Below, piece by piece: positions 16,985 to 25,715 of a DNA stretch of 64,000 nucleotides (the stretch's first letter is position 1; every line of letters starts with the position of its first letter). Below the pieces are notes generated by a model that worked only from the letters and a program-made list of their open reading frames with translations, was not told the origin of the DNA and searched no databases. Source of the stretch: Methanosarcina barkeri 3 (lineage in GTDB: Archaea; Halobacteriota; Methanosarcinia; Methanosarcinales; Methanosarcinaceae); contig NZ_CP009517.1 of the NCBI RefSeq assembly GCF_000970305.1, forward strand, positions 4,278,001 to 4,342,000, read 5' to 3'. The position numbers were made by a program, and so were the translations under genes.

Positions 16985-18289
16985 ATGGAAGTTATTGTTG
17001 TTGGAGGTTTCCTGGGAAGCGGGAAGACAACCACCATTATCAATATGGGTAAATACCTTGCAGAGAAAGGAAAAAGAGTTGCCATTATTGTGAATGAGAT
17101 AGGGGAAGTCGGCATTGACGGAGATGTGATAAAAAGGTTCGGGTTCGATACAAAAGAGATCACAAGTGGGTGCATCTGCTGTTCTCTGAAAGTAGGGTTA
17201 AGGGTAACAGTTACTTATCTTATAAACGAATACAAACCTGACATTCTCATGATCGAACCTACAGGAATAGCTTTCCCGAATATAATAAAGAAAGAAATAG
17301 AACTCATGAATCTTGGCGAGCAGGTAAAAATCGCTCCTCTTGTGACCCTGATTGACGGCAGCCGTTTCAAGCATTTGATGAAAGAAGTAAAAGAATTTGC
17401 CATGAGACAGATTATTGATGCGGAAATTCTAGGGATAAATAAAACAGATCTGATAGAACCTATCCGACTTCCAATACTTGAAGCCTCGGTCCAGCAATTG
17501 AATCCGAAAGCCAGGGTGGTCCTGCTTTCAGGAAAAGACACAGGCGAGAGCTTTGAGAACTTCATGCAATTGGTGCTTCCGGATCTTGAAAAGTTACCCG
17601 AAAAATCCATAAAAGCTGAAACAACGAAAGCTGAGATAACAGAAACCGAACCTTATAAAGCCGAACTTTCTACGCCTCAGGAAACCGAGAGTTCGATAGA
17701 AGCCTCAAAAGTAGGCAGTTATTCTGCAGAGTTCGCGGTTGAAAACGAAAACCTGAGTACTGAGGCTGCAAGGAAATTAACAACCGAACTGATGAACACA
17801 GTAAAAGCAAAGGTGCTGCAACTAAATCCCGAATTTATAGGGCATATTAAGCTTTTCCTGGACAATGGGTCAGAAACCGTAAAACAGAGCGTTACAGTAT
17901 ATTATGAAGAGCCCCAGGAAGATGTAATCAAATCAAAGGAAGGAGCAACTCCTACTCTCAAGATACTTTCAGCGGTCTCAAATGCTGACAAAGAAGCTGT
18001 TAAAGCCGCTGTGAATAGTTCGGTACACGAGGTCTTTGAGAGAAAGCAAATAAAAATAAACAAAATCGAACATGAACATAACCACGAACACGAACATAAT
18101 CAAGAACACGAACATAATCAAGAACACGAACATAATCAAAAACACGAACATAATCAAGAACACGAACATAATCAAGAACACGAACATAATCAAGAACACG
18201 AACATAATCAAGAACACGAACATAATCAAGAACACGAGCACCATGAAAAGCATAAGCATGGTGATCAAGAGGAAGAAATTAGTAAGTAA
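16985..18289 (+). CDS. CobW/G3E-family GTPase with EHEHNQ-repeat tail
   Basis: 434 residues, paralogue of the gene at 14910 and near identical over the GTPase domain. Walker A GGFLGSGKTT (6-15), NEIGEVGIDGD, CxCC in SGCICCSLK, IEPTGIAFP and GINKTDL (NKxD) are all intact. The linker is rich in Glu/Thr (about 205-245). The C-terminal CobW domain is present (EFIGHIKLFLD). The last ~70 residues are a hexapeptide repeat EHEHNQ encoded by an 18-bp tandem array, quite unlike the irregular His tail of its neighbour. His-rich tails in this family bind or store zinc/nickel/cobalt. Ribosome site GGAGG precedes the ATG by 6 bp. Probable role: metal delivery to the methanol methyltransferase enzymes (inference from context). 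Confidence 0.9.
   Translation: MEVIVVGGFLGSGKTTTIINMGKYLAEKGKRVAIIVNEIGEVGIDGDVIKRFGFDTKEITSGCICCSLKVGLRVTVTYLINEYKPDILMIEPTGIAFPNIIKKEIELMNLGEQVKIAPLVTLIDGSRFKHLMKEVKEFAMRQIIDAEILGINKTDLIEPIRLPILEASVQQLNPKARVVLLSGKDTGESFENFMQLVLPDLEKLPEKSIKAETTKAEITETEPYKAELSTPQETESSIEASKVGSYSAEFAVENENLSTEAARKLTTELMNTVKAKVLQLNPEFIGHIKLFLDNGSETVKQSVTVYYEEPQEDVIKSKEGATPTLKILSAVSNADKEAVKAAVNSSVHEVFERKQIKINKIEHEHNHEHEHNQEHEHNQEHEHNQKHEHNQEHEHNQEHEHNQEHEHNQEHEHNQEHEHHEKHKHGDQEEEISK
18068..18247 (+). repeat. In-gene 18-bp tandem repeat encoding EHEHNQ
   Basis: Eight copies of GAACACGAACATAATCAA (one begins AAA, giving Lys), flanked by two degenerate copies. All keep the reading frame. The near identity of the units at the DNA level points to recent expansion, because synonymous changes have not built up. 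Confidence 0.92.
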
Positions 18290-18366
18290 AACAAATTTTT
18301 CCTCATATTTTTATTGATCTGTTGACCCTCAGTTTTAACTGATCTTTATAGTCAACATTCATTGTT

Positions 18367-19140
18367 TTAATCGATTTTCGTAGAACGGTCTATATAATAC
18401 TGAGCCAGCTCATTGCCCCACTCCAGGGCACCTGGAGTAAAACTCGTGATCTTCCTGTGATCGAATTCTCCTTCTTTTCCGAAGAGTTTCAGCATCAGGA
18501 AATTATCTGTAACCATGAAAGAAGAAGGCCTTATTTTGCCGGAATATATATAAAGTGACACTTTATTTTCAAGCAACACATTATATTCTTCTTCAAAATC
18601 ATTTTTAAATCTGTTATACACTTTTTCATCAAGCATAAGGTGTACTTCGGCCCCGTTTTCCGCGCAGGTAGCATGAATCGACGGGCAATCAGGACAGAAA
18701 TAAGAGTAAAAGGATTTTATAGTTTTTGAATCATTCAGTCTGTCACGCAAATACCCTGGAAACTCGAAAATGTGGTCAAGATCAGGCTCGTCCAGGTTAC
18801 ATTTTTCCAACATATCTATTTTCTTAATTAAATGTTTTGGAATAGGAGACCGGTCATGCTTTGACCAGTAGTCCTTATTTCCGTCAAAAACGTCAAGAAC
18901 GGATTTAAGAGGAAGCATTTTCTCAACGATTACTGCCCCTATATCCGAAAGTTGGTAGATACTTCCTTTCTGCACTATCATATCCATATCTTTAAGTTTT
19001 TTAATCTGAGGCATTAGAGCACAGGAGTTTACGTTAAGAACTTCTTTTATCTCGTTAATATCCATCGGCCCGTTAGCTAACTGAACAAGAAGATTTTTTC
19101 TTTTTTCAGAGAAAAAAATCAGGTCTATAAGGGAACTCAT
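18367..19140 (-). CDS. Msr-family winged-helix transcription regulator (FilR1 domain)
   Basis: 257 residues from the ATG at 19140, which gives MSSLIDLIFFSEKRKNLL, the N-terminus shared with the other three family members here; an upstream in-frame ATG at 19185 would add 15 unrelated residues. The winged-helix domain (about 1-80, with LMPQIKKLKDMDMIVQ as the recognition region) and the C-terminal FilR1 domain ending EFDHRKITSFTPGALEWGNE are complete. It is the only minus-strand gene in the methanol island, convergent with the second CobW gene and divergent from the third. Family members in M. acetivorans control mtaCB-type operons, so mtaCB and the CobW genes are the likely targets (inference). 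A GGAAG ribosome site lies upstream. Confidence 0.88.
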   Translation of the reverse strand: MSSLIDLIFFSEKRKNLLVQLANGPMDINEIKEVLNVNSCALMPQIKKLKDMDMIVQKGSIYQLSDIGAVIVEKMLPLKSVLDVFDGNKDYWSKHDRSPIPKHLIKKIDMLEKCNLDEPDLDHIFEFPGYLRDRLNDSKTIKSFYSYFCPDCPSIHATCAENGAEVHLMLDEKVYNRFKNDFEEEYNVLLENKVSLYIYSGKIRPSSFMVTDNFLMLKLFGKEGEFDHRKITSFTPGALEWGNELAQYYIDRSTKID

Positions 19141-19284
19141 GTTTATCAGCTTCCAATTACTCATACATAATCTAAATCGGAACAAATTCGCCAGAATTTA
19201 CTCCTAAAATCTACCACGATCACGAAGCAGCACAGTTTCAGCCTTTAGTTAAGAGATGATGGGGAGTAAAAGCGTTTCATATCA

Positions 19285-19298
19285 ACGATACGTATCGT
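19285..19298. promoter_or_regulatory. 14-bp perfect palindrome upstream of the minus-strand Msr gene
   Basis: ACGATACGTATCGT is a perfect 14-bp palindrome, 145 bp upstream of the regulator start at 19140 and about 1 kb upstream of the plus-strand CobW remnant. It is more G+C-rich than its surroundings and is the sort of site a dimeric winged-helix protein would bind. Function unproven. Confidence 0.4.
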
Positions 19299-20229
19299 GT
19301 TAATCAGTATTAGAAGAAATTAAGACATTATCATTGCTTATTTGGACACTATCAGACATTATTCGTGTGCCAATGATAAAACGTTCTTGCCTTAAAAACG
19401 GAGAATAATGACTCTTCATTGTTTTGTGTGGATATCCTCATAATGTCCTCATAAAAAACCAAGGCGGTCTTGAATTGAAAATTATCTTATCCATAGAGAA
19501 TGACGAAGAGCCGAAATAATTTTCAGCCAGAAATAAATTAATGTTGTGAAGATTATATTTACTTTCTGATAATGCATAATATATATTGTAGAGATAATAC
19601 TTAAAGTATATTGAAAAAGAAAGCTCTTTTAGAGAGGCTATCAAATTACTCTAAAAAATCCAGATCTATTTAACCGTTTTTTGTGAAGATCTCCTATGTA
19701 TGTTCTTATCTAACCAGTTTTATGTTATTTTACTAGCAATCAAATCTAAGAAAACAGATACGTCTACGGATAGTGAAATAGAAGGTAAGTTTTATCAAAA
19801 TCCTAATTTGAAAATCTCTTAGATTTACACCGAATATTACAAGTGCTATTGACCTGTAAGCAGGGTTAATCTCTTCAAAGCTCTTCTCTTCAAAGCTCTG
19901 GATACTCAGGACTCCTTTAAATATGCGAATCAAGCCTTCAAATTTTTAATGCCCTTAAATATTTAATGACTTACTTTTTTCGAAATCACATAACTTTAAT
20001 CCCTCTTTTAATATTGGAAAATATAACGCGTTGGAAAATTCAGATAAGCATGAAATTTAAGGAAAAGCTTGTTTTTAAAAGGGGAAAATATTACACGTCA
20101 GTAAAAAAAGAATGTCGGTTAAGCTATATACAATTGAGAGAATATTTAATTGATAATCAGAGAGTCAAAATAAGTAATAATCTCTGGAAATAAATCCTGA
20201 AAAAACTCCTAAACCCCAGTTACAGTGTC
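19299..20229. other. Gene-free A+T-rich stretch between the Msr gene and the third CobW gene
   Basis: Only short frames occur (for example 19733-19933 minus and 19966-20193 plus). They lack good ribosome sites and have compositions expected of A+T-rich non-coding DNA. I see nothing firm. Confidence 0.45.
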
Positions 20230-20276
20230 ATGGCAATGTCTCGTCATTTTTCGATATTCTGTAGAGACATTGCCAT
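20230..20276. promoter_or_regulatory. 13-bp perfect inverted repeat just upstream of the third CobW gene
   Basis: Arms ATGGCAATGTCTC (20230-20242) and GAGACATTGCCAT (20264-20276) are perfectly complementary around a 21-nt loop, ending 50 bp before the ATG at 20327. It would form a strong hairpin in either strand's RNA. It may be a leader structure, an operator, or a scar of a small mobile element. Confidence 0.5.
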
Positions 20277-20326
20277 TATCCAGAGATTGATTCGGACTCT
20301 GCTTAACTTATGGAAGGTGTAAAGGC

Positions 20327-20995
20327 ATGAAATGTATACTAATCGGAGGCTTCCCGGGAAGCGGGAAAACCACACTGATAAGAAAGCTCGTCGAACACCT
20401 GGGAAAACAGGGGCAGAAAGTAGCAGTTATGGTTAACGAGATCGAAGAAATAGGAATAAATAATACTATCTCAAAAGGGGAGATTGAAACCAGGGAAATT
20501 ACAAGTGACTGTGTCTACTTTACCCTGAAAATCAGCATGGAACACACATTGAGAGATCTCATTTCATCTTATAGTCCGGACACTATTATAATAGAACCCA
20601 CAGGAATAGCTTTCCCTGGGCAAATAAAAAGAAATATTGAGAATATGAGAATCCCAGGAATAACTTTTGCCCCAATAGTGAATCTTGTGGATGCTGGGCA
20701 ACTGGGTCAAGAGACAGGCGAGCTGCAACATTTCATGAAAAATCAGGTAGGAGAGGCTGAGATCCTGGGTATTAATAAAGTCGAATTGATAAACAATCGT
20801 GAAGAGCTCCTGGAAATCTGCCTGTTCCTGCGCAAATTAAACCCTAAAGCAAGAATGATTCATTTTTCGGCTCGTTACGGAGGAGAAAATTTTGACAAAT
20901 TGCTCGAGTTGCTGGAAGAAAATAGCAGGAGAAAAGTGACTCTAGGCAAGAAAAACTCAATTCAAATGTCTGGAGTTTCGGTTTGTTCATCCTAA
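20327..20995 (+). CDS. CobW/G3E-family GTPase, truncated and lacking the CxCC metal motif
   Basis: 222 residues, covering only the GTPase half of the family (paralogues at 14910 and 16985 have 449 and 434). Walker A GGFPGSGKTT (6-15) and IEPTGIAFPG are intact. The metal motif, SGCICC in the paralogues, here reads SDCVYF, leaving a single cysteine, and the guanine-binding NKxD reads NKVE. The C-terminal domain is missing from the frame; pieces of it survive downstream at 21050-21359. A good ribosome site GGAAGGTG precedes the ATG, so it may still be made. I read it as a decaying copy, or possibly a metal-independent variant. Its direction and place suggest that it once belonged to the same CobW set. 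Confidence 0.75.
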   Translation: MKCILIGGFPGSGKTTLIRKLVEHLGKQGQKVAVMVNEIEEIGINNTISKGEIETREITSDCVYFTLKISMEHTLRDLISSYSPDTIIIEPTGIAFPGQIKRNIENMRIPGITFAPIVNLVDAGQLGQETGELQHFMKNQVGEAEILGINKVELINNREELLEICLFLRKLNPKARMIHFSARYGGENFDKLLELLEENSRRKVTLGKKNSIQMSGVSVCSS

Positions 20996-21049
20996 TTTGA
21001 AATTGCGCTACAGGAGGCCCATCGAAAAAGCAATTTTTGTTTCCGAGTA

Positions 21050-21359
21050 GATCCTGGAAAGCATAAGAAATCAGGCAGAAAAACTGAACTTTAAATTTGT
21101 GTCAGACCATAATTTCAATTCAAATCTAGAAAGCATAAGAGATAAGGCAGAAAAGCTGAATTCCGAATTCATAGGACACATTAAGCTTTCTTTCAGGCTT
21201 CAGGAAATAAAGATGCTTTCTGCAGTAACGTCCGTACCCACAGATGAGCTTATTAAAGCTGCAGATGGTAATAAGCAGACATCTGAAAGAAAGGCAACTT
21301 TCCTTCAAAAAGTGGAAAGAAAAAGGCCAGGCTATAGCCAGGCCACAATCATTTATTAA
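21050..21359 (+). pseudogene. Remnant of the CobW C-terminal domain, with an internal duplication
   Basis: A frame at 21099-21359 reads SNLESIRDKAEKLNSEFIGH and IKLS, then MLSAVTSVPTDELIKAA, matching pieces of the intact CobW C-terminus (VLQLNPEFIGHIKLF, KILSAVSNADKEAVKAA) but lacking the strands in between. Just upstream, 21050-21089 carries a second copy of the same segment (CTGGAAAGCATAAGAAATCA versus CTAGAAAGCATAAGAGATAA at 21126). The tail is therefore deleted in one place and duplicated in another. It belongs to the truncated gene at 20327. Confidence 0.7.
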
Positions 21360-21667
21360 GTTGAAAAGCTTTGGCCTTCCTTTACTGTTTTATTATTGTT
21401 CTTTTTTGGAATACTCTTCATAACGTTTTAAAGCCTTTGGTTTTGTAGTTTTGTTGTTGCAGCAGACCTGTTTTAACACATGAAAATAAAATAATTTTTA
21501 CATTGGAAACTTGATTATGGAAAATCAATCGTTTAATGATAGACTACCAATTTTGCTATTTTTGCAATATTTGCTAGGTTTTTTGTTCCATGCAAAACGC
21601 TTATTTTTAACTATTTTGTGACTTAAACCGATAATAGCTTCTATAGAACATTTAAGATATATGTTTC
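21360..21667. other. Spacer before the TBP gene
   Basis: 308 bp, A+T-rich, without a recognisable gene. A hairpin GGCCAGGCTATAGCCAGGCC-like dyad lies at about 21325-21344 inside the end of the CobW remnant (AGGCCAGGCTATAGCCAGGCC, arms GGCTATAGCC), a possible terminator. The promoter of the TBP gene should be here; no box stands out. Confidence 0.4.
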
Positions 21668-22222
21668 ATGGAGTATACAATAACTATAGAGAATGTGGTG
21701 GCATCCACTACCCTGGCGGAAGAGTTCGATCTGCAGAAGATTGAGGCAGGGCTGGAGAGAGCAGAATATAATAAAGCGAAATTTCCTGGCCTGGTCTACA
21801 GAATTGAGAGTCCAAAGGCTGCTTTTCTAATTTTCACCTCCGGAAAAGTAGTATGTACCGGAGCTAAGACTGTCAAAAATGCTAATATGGCCATAATCAA
21901 TCTGGCTAACACGCTCAGATCCATTGGCTGTGAGAAAATAAATCCAGAACCTGAGGTTCATATTCAGAATATTGTAGCCACCGCTGATTTGGAAACTAAC
22001 CTGAACCTGAATACCATTGTTATAGCCTTTGGTATGGAAAACGTAGAGTACGAACCAGAGGTATTTCCCGGGCTTGTTTACAGGCTAGGGGACCCCAAGA
22101 TAGTAGTGCTAATATTCAGCTCTGGCAAACTGGTGATCACAGGCGGCAAGTCTCCCGAAGATTGCGAGAAGGGACTGCAGGTTATAAAAAAAGAGTTTGA
22201 TAACTTAGGACTTCTTTATTGA
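21668..22222 (+). CDS. tbp: TATA-box-binding protein (paralogue inside the methanol island)
   Basis: 184 residues, a complete archaeal TBP made of two direct repeats of ~90 residues. Repeat 1: [16 protein letters not shown], then [19 protein letters not shown] and [10 protein letters not shown]. Repeat 2: [16 protein letters not shown], then [19 protein letters not shown] and [10 protein letters not shown]. The phenylalanines and the FPGLVYR strands that contact and kink DNA are kept. Acidic tails are absent. Methanosarcina species carry more than one TBP, of which one is the main factor; this copy, between CobW genes and mtaC, may be a special form. No strong ribosome site is seen before the ATG, so the mRNA may be leaderless or short-leadered. 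Function as a general factor is known for the family; a methanol-specific role is inference. Confidence 0.93.
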   Translation: MEYTITIENVVASTTLAEEFDLQKIEAGLERAEYNKAKFPGLVYRIESPKAAFLIFTSGKVVCTGAKTVKNANMAIINLANTLRSIGCEKINPEPEVHIQNIVATADLETNLNLNTIVIAFGMENVEYEPEVFPGLVYRLGDPKIVVLIFSSGKLVITGGKSPEDCEKGLQVIKKEFDNLGLLY

Positions 22223-23485
22223 ATCTTTTTAAATTCGATAGTAAGAATGATGGGTTTTTCAGCCTGGCAAAGATAAGGACACCCAAGTAGGAAGAACGTT
22301 TCCGGTTTGAAAGTTTCCTATTGGGGACAGTTGCGGCATGGACATAGATAAATGATAAAGGAAGAATGTTTCCTGAAAAGGACAACCGCGACCGGTCACA
22401 CAAAAACTTTATATATGATAAAATGGTCATCGCCCCCTGTCAAGAAGCTGACCCTCAAATAGAGAGGTAAAGTACTCTTTCAGCTATTTGGAGAAAACTG
22501 ACTACGGATCAGCAGCAGAATTTCAAACAGTTATAAAGAGGCATACTTGATGAAAAATCCAATACAGAGATGGAATAACCTTCCAGGAAAATAGTTTGTC
22601 TCTGTTTAAAAAAGAGTTGAAAAACGGCAAAAAAACGAATCTGAATAAACTCCAGAGAGTTAAAAGATCGGAGTTATGAAAGCTCTCAAGCAGTTTCCAC
22701 CAAAAGCAAGAAATTAGGTGATTTCTGAGGAGAACTGAACAGGAGATTCACTTCACTTGTGTGCTTTCAAAAACATACTTTGATCATCCAATTTTTTGCC
22801 TTCTCAAATCTCCAGTAAGAAAACAAATCTACTTGATAACCTCCTCGCTCAAAGTAAAAACCTCCTTATCTTCACCTCCTGCAATAAAATCTCCTTTGAA
22901 TGGAAAATAATTGTCACATAAATTTTGATCTCATTGTTTAGATCAAAGAGGACAAAAAAATACTTCTTTTTAATAAAATCATTTGCAGAGAAAATTGAGA
23001 AGAGAATTATAAAATTATAACGATTCAAAAATTAGCATCGGTGAAGGTATATGCAATAAAATCTAACTGTGATCTGCAAGTGCATCCCGGAATACTAAAG
23101 GGAGTACACTTATCAGAATTAACTGGAAAAAAGATCATTAGAGCCAGGAAATGGAAAATAAAAAATATCTGGGCCTGGCAACTAAAGAGCTTTCTGAGAA
23201 GACTTAAAAACGGGAATAAAAACGGGAAAAATAACTCAAAAGCCTTTTCAGAAAGCTTGAAAAACGAGAGAAAGGATTGAAATCCAGCTTCTGAATAACC
23301 AGTACACCACTTAAAGTTATCTAGTTCCCCCAAATGGAAGGAATTCGATCTGGAGGTTTTCGAATTCTTTGACATTGTATTTAAGAAGTATCCGGCAAAA
23401 AAGCTTGAGAACTTCAGGGAGATGTAACTTGCAGGGTCAACGATCTGAGCAATCCGAGACCTTTTTGCTAAATGGAGGTTAAAAT
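22223..23485 (+). promoter_or_regulatory. Long upstream region and probable leader of mtaCB
   Basis: 1.26 kb without a convincing gene before mtaC. Two candidate promoters: AAAAACTTTATATATGA at 22402-22418, with a good TATA core at 22408-22415, and an A+T-rich box around 23005-23020 (AATTATAAAATTATAA). The first would give a leader of about 1 kb, the second about 450 nt; long leaders are known for mtaCB operons in Methanosarcina. A 79-codon frame with a GTG start (23041-23280) lies in the leader but has no ribosome site and a Lys/Asn-rich composition. It is more likely leader RNA than a gene, although a leader peptide is not excluded. Confidence 0.5.
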
Positions 23486-24262
23486 ATGTTGGATTTGAAA
23501 CTGGAAGACATCGACGGCATATTAGTACGCTACAACGTCGCCCTCGAAAAGGAAATGACCCCTGATGAAGCCGCAGAAGAGCTTTATCCAAAAGACGAAC
23601 TCATCTATCCTGTTGCAAAAGCAATCTATGAGGGAGAAGAGGATGACGTAGTTGACGCACTTCAGGCTGCAATCGATGCAGGCAAGAAGCCAATCGACCT
23701 TATCGATGATGCCCTGATGGTAGGAATGGGAGTTGTAACCCAGCTCTACGACGATGGTATCATTTTCCTCCCGAACGTTATGATGTCCGCTGATGCCATG
23801 CTGGCAGGTATTGACTTCTGTAAGAGCCAGACAACTGAAGTTCCCGAGCCAAAGGGCAAGGTTGTCTGCCATGTTGCAGAAGGCGACGTCCATGACATCG
23901 GAAAGAACATTGTTGCTGCCCTTCTGAGAGCAAACGGCTACGAGGTAATTGACCTTGGAAGAGATGTTCCTGTAGACGAAGTAATCGCTGCAGTTGAAAA
24001 AGAAAAGCCAATGATGCTCACAGGTACTGCTCTCATGACAACCACCATGTATGCATTTAAGGAAGTTAATGATAAGCTCCTTGAAAAGGGAATAAAACTC
24101 CCATTCGCATGTGGTGGCGGTGCTGTGAACCAGGACTTCGTGTCTCAGTATGACCTTGGAGTTTACGGTGAAGAAGCTGCAGACGCCCCCAAGATTGCTG
24201 ACGCAATCGTTGCAGGTACTACAGATATCACAGCATTAAGAGAGGAATTCCACAAACACTGA
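23486..24262 (+). CDS. mtaC: Methanol-specific corrinoid protein MtaC
   Basis: 258 residues, the corrinoid carrier of the methanol:CoM methyltransferase complex. The N-terminal helical cap covers about 20-110 and the Rossmann-like B12 domain about 122-250. The base-off corrinoid ligand is His136 in GDVHDIGKN, the same number as reported for M. barkeri MtaC; other cobalamin-loop parts are visible as MLTGTALMTTTM and CGGGAVNQDF. It takes the methyl group from methanol through MtaB and gives it to MtaA. The ATG at 23486 follows TGGAGGTTAAAAT. It ends 13 bp before mtaB, so the two are co-transcribed in the order C-B. Confidence 0.97.
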   Translation: MLDLKLEDIDGILVRYNVALEKEMTPDEAAEELYPKDELIYPVAKAIYEGEEDDVVDALQAAIDAGKKPIDLIDDALMVGMGVVTQLYDDGIIFLPNVMMSADAMLAGIDFCKSQTTEVPEPKGKVVCHVAEGDVHDIGKNIVAALLRANGYEVIDLGRDVPVDEVIAAVEKEKPMMLTGTALMTTTMYAFKEVNDKLLEKGIKLPFACGGGAVNQDFVSQYDLGVYGEEAADAPKIADAIVAGTTDITALREEFHKH

Positions 24263-24275
24263 GGAGGGAGCAAAA

Positions 24276-25661
24276 ATGGTAAAAAAATACACTTCAATGG
24301 CTTACGCTAACGCAGATGAACTAATTTTCGGAAATTCAAAGTTCCCTGTAAAAGCAGGGCTTGGCCTTGAAATCGGTGCAGGTTACACATCCCCCGAAGT
24401 TAACTATGCCCCAAGGCCTGGCGCCGGTGCATCCAAAGAAAAGCTCATCAAAGAGTATGAAAGGATCACCACTGATATTATGGCAAGAATGGTCCAGATC
24501 GGAGCTCCCTCTGTTGTACTTGAAACTGAACACGTTCAGCAGATGTCCAACAACCCATCCTGGGGAGGAGCTGTTGCACATGCCCAGAAGACCATCATGG
24601 AAGAATACCATGACGAATACGGCATAAAGTGTGCACTTCGTCACACAATTGGTGACATTCGTGAAGACCGCGACTACCTCCAGCTCAGAGGAGACAAGTA
24701 CAGCACCTTTATGGAAGCCTTTGAAGAAGTTGCCAACAATGGTGCAGACCTGCTTGCAGTTGAATCAATGGGCGGTAAGGAAGTCTTCGACTATTCTATT
24801 CTGAGAAACGACACTGCAGGTATTCTCTTCGGTATCGGTGTGCTCGGTAGCATGGACATGGAAATGGTCTGGTCCGACATTGCAGATGTTGCAAAGAAGA
24901 CCGGAACTGTAGCTTCTGGTGACACAGACTGTGCCCAGGCAAACACTGCAATGTTCATTGCAGGTGGTCTGCTTGACAAGAACCTTGCTCACACAACTGC
25001 AATTGTTGCAAGGGCAATCTCTGCAGCAAGATCCCTCTGTGCATATGAAGCCGGTGCAGTAGGCCCTGGAAAGGACTGTGGTTACGAAAACAGTATCATA
25101 AAGTCCATTGCAGGTGTGCCAATTACTCAGGAAGGTAAGACTTCAACCTGTGCCCACTCTGACCTGATGGGTAACATTGTCATGCAGTGCTGTGACCTCT
25201 GGTCCAACGAATCAGTTGAATACCATGGTGAATTCGGCGGTACCACTGTTCAGTGCTGGTCCGAGACTCTTGCATACGACTGTTCCATGATGAACGTTGC
25301 ACTTAAGACCGGAAAAGCAAAGGATCTCAGAGACATTCTCGTGCTCTCGGACAAATACAGAGACCCGCAGGGCTATGTGCTTGCCTATGACAACGCATAC
25401 AAGGTAGGACAGGCAATCGCAAAGGATGGAGAGAACAACTACCTCCGTGCAAAGAACGCAGCAATCGAATGTTGCAACATCGTCGAAGAAGGTGTCAACT
25501 CCGGCAAGCTCAGACTTACAAGATTCGAAACCAATGCTCTTGCAAAGGTTAAGGCTGACCTCGAAGCTCTCACCGACGATGCTGACAAGTTCATGAGCGA
25601 CAACCTGACAAAGTTCAAACAAGAAGTTGCAGTTTTCAAACCTGAAAACTACGGGCTCTAA
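24276..25661 (+). CDS. mtaB: Methanol:corrinoid methyltransferase MtaB
   Basis: 461 residues, zinc-dependent enzyme that activates methanol and methylates the Co(I) corrinoid of MtaC; cytoplasmic TIM barrel. The expected zinc ligands are visible as Glu163 in LLAVESMGG, Cys219 in SGDTDCAQ and Cys268 in GPGKDCGYE, one position off the published M. barkeri numbering (164, 220, 269). Full length for the family. GAGGAGGGAGC before the ATG is a very strong ribosome site. Codon use is strongly biased towards G/C-ending codons compared with the intergenic A+T background, as in highly expressed genes. A T-rich run just past the stop (25672-25691) may act as a terminator before the transporter gene. 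Confidence 0.97.
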   Translation: MVKKYTSMAYANADELIFGNSKFPVKAGLGLEIGAGYTSPEVNYAPRPGAGASKEKLIKEYERITTDIMARMVQIGAPSVVLETEHVQQMSNNPSWGGAVAHAQKTIMEEYHDEYGIKCALRHTIGDIREDRDYLQLRGDKYSTFMEAFEEVANNGADLLAVESMGGKEVFDYSILRNDTAGILFGIGVLGSMDMEMVWSDIADVAKKTGTVASGDTDCAQANTAMFIAGGLLDKNLAHTTAIVARAISAARSLCAYEAGAVGPGKDCGYENSIIKSIAGVPITQEGKTSTCAHSDLMGNIVMQCCDLWSNESVEYHGEFGGTTVQCWSETLAYDCSMMNVALKTGKAKDLRDILVLSDKYRDPQGYVLAYDNAYKVGQAIAKDGENNYLRAKNAAIECCNIVEEGVNSGKLRLTRFETNALAKVKADLEALTDDADKFMSDNLTKFKQEVAVFKPENYGL

Positions 25662-25715
25662 GCCCTAAACTTCTTTTTTTTGATTTTTTTTAGGAAATTG
25701 GCTTCAGGTGAAACC

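Noticed and set aside
17978-18268. Minus-strand frame across the EHEHNQ array (Phe/Leu/Met-rich hydrophobic repeats)
   Set aside because: It is the mirror of the His-rich repeat coding region of the CobW gene; no start signals of its own.
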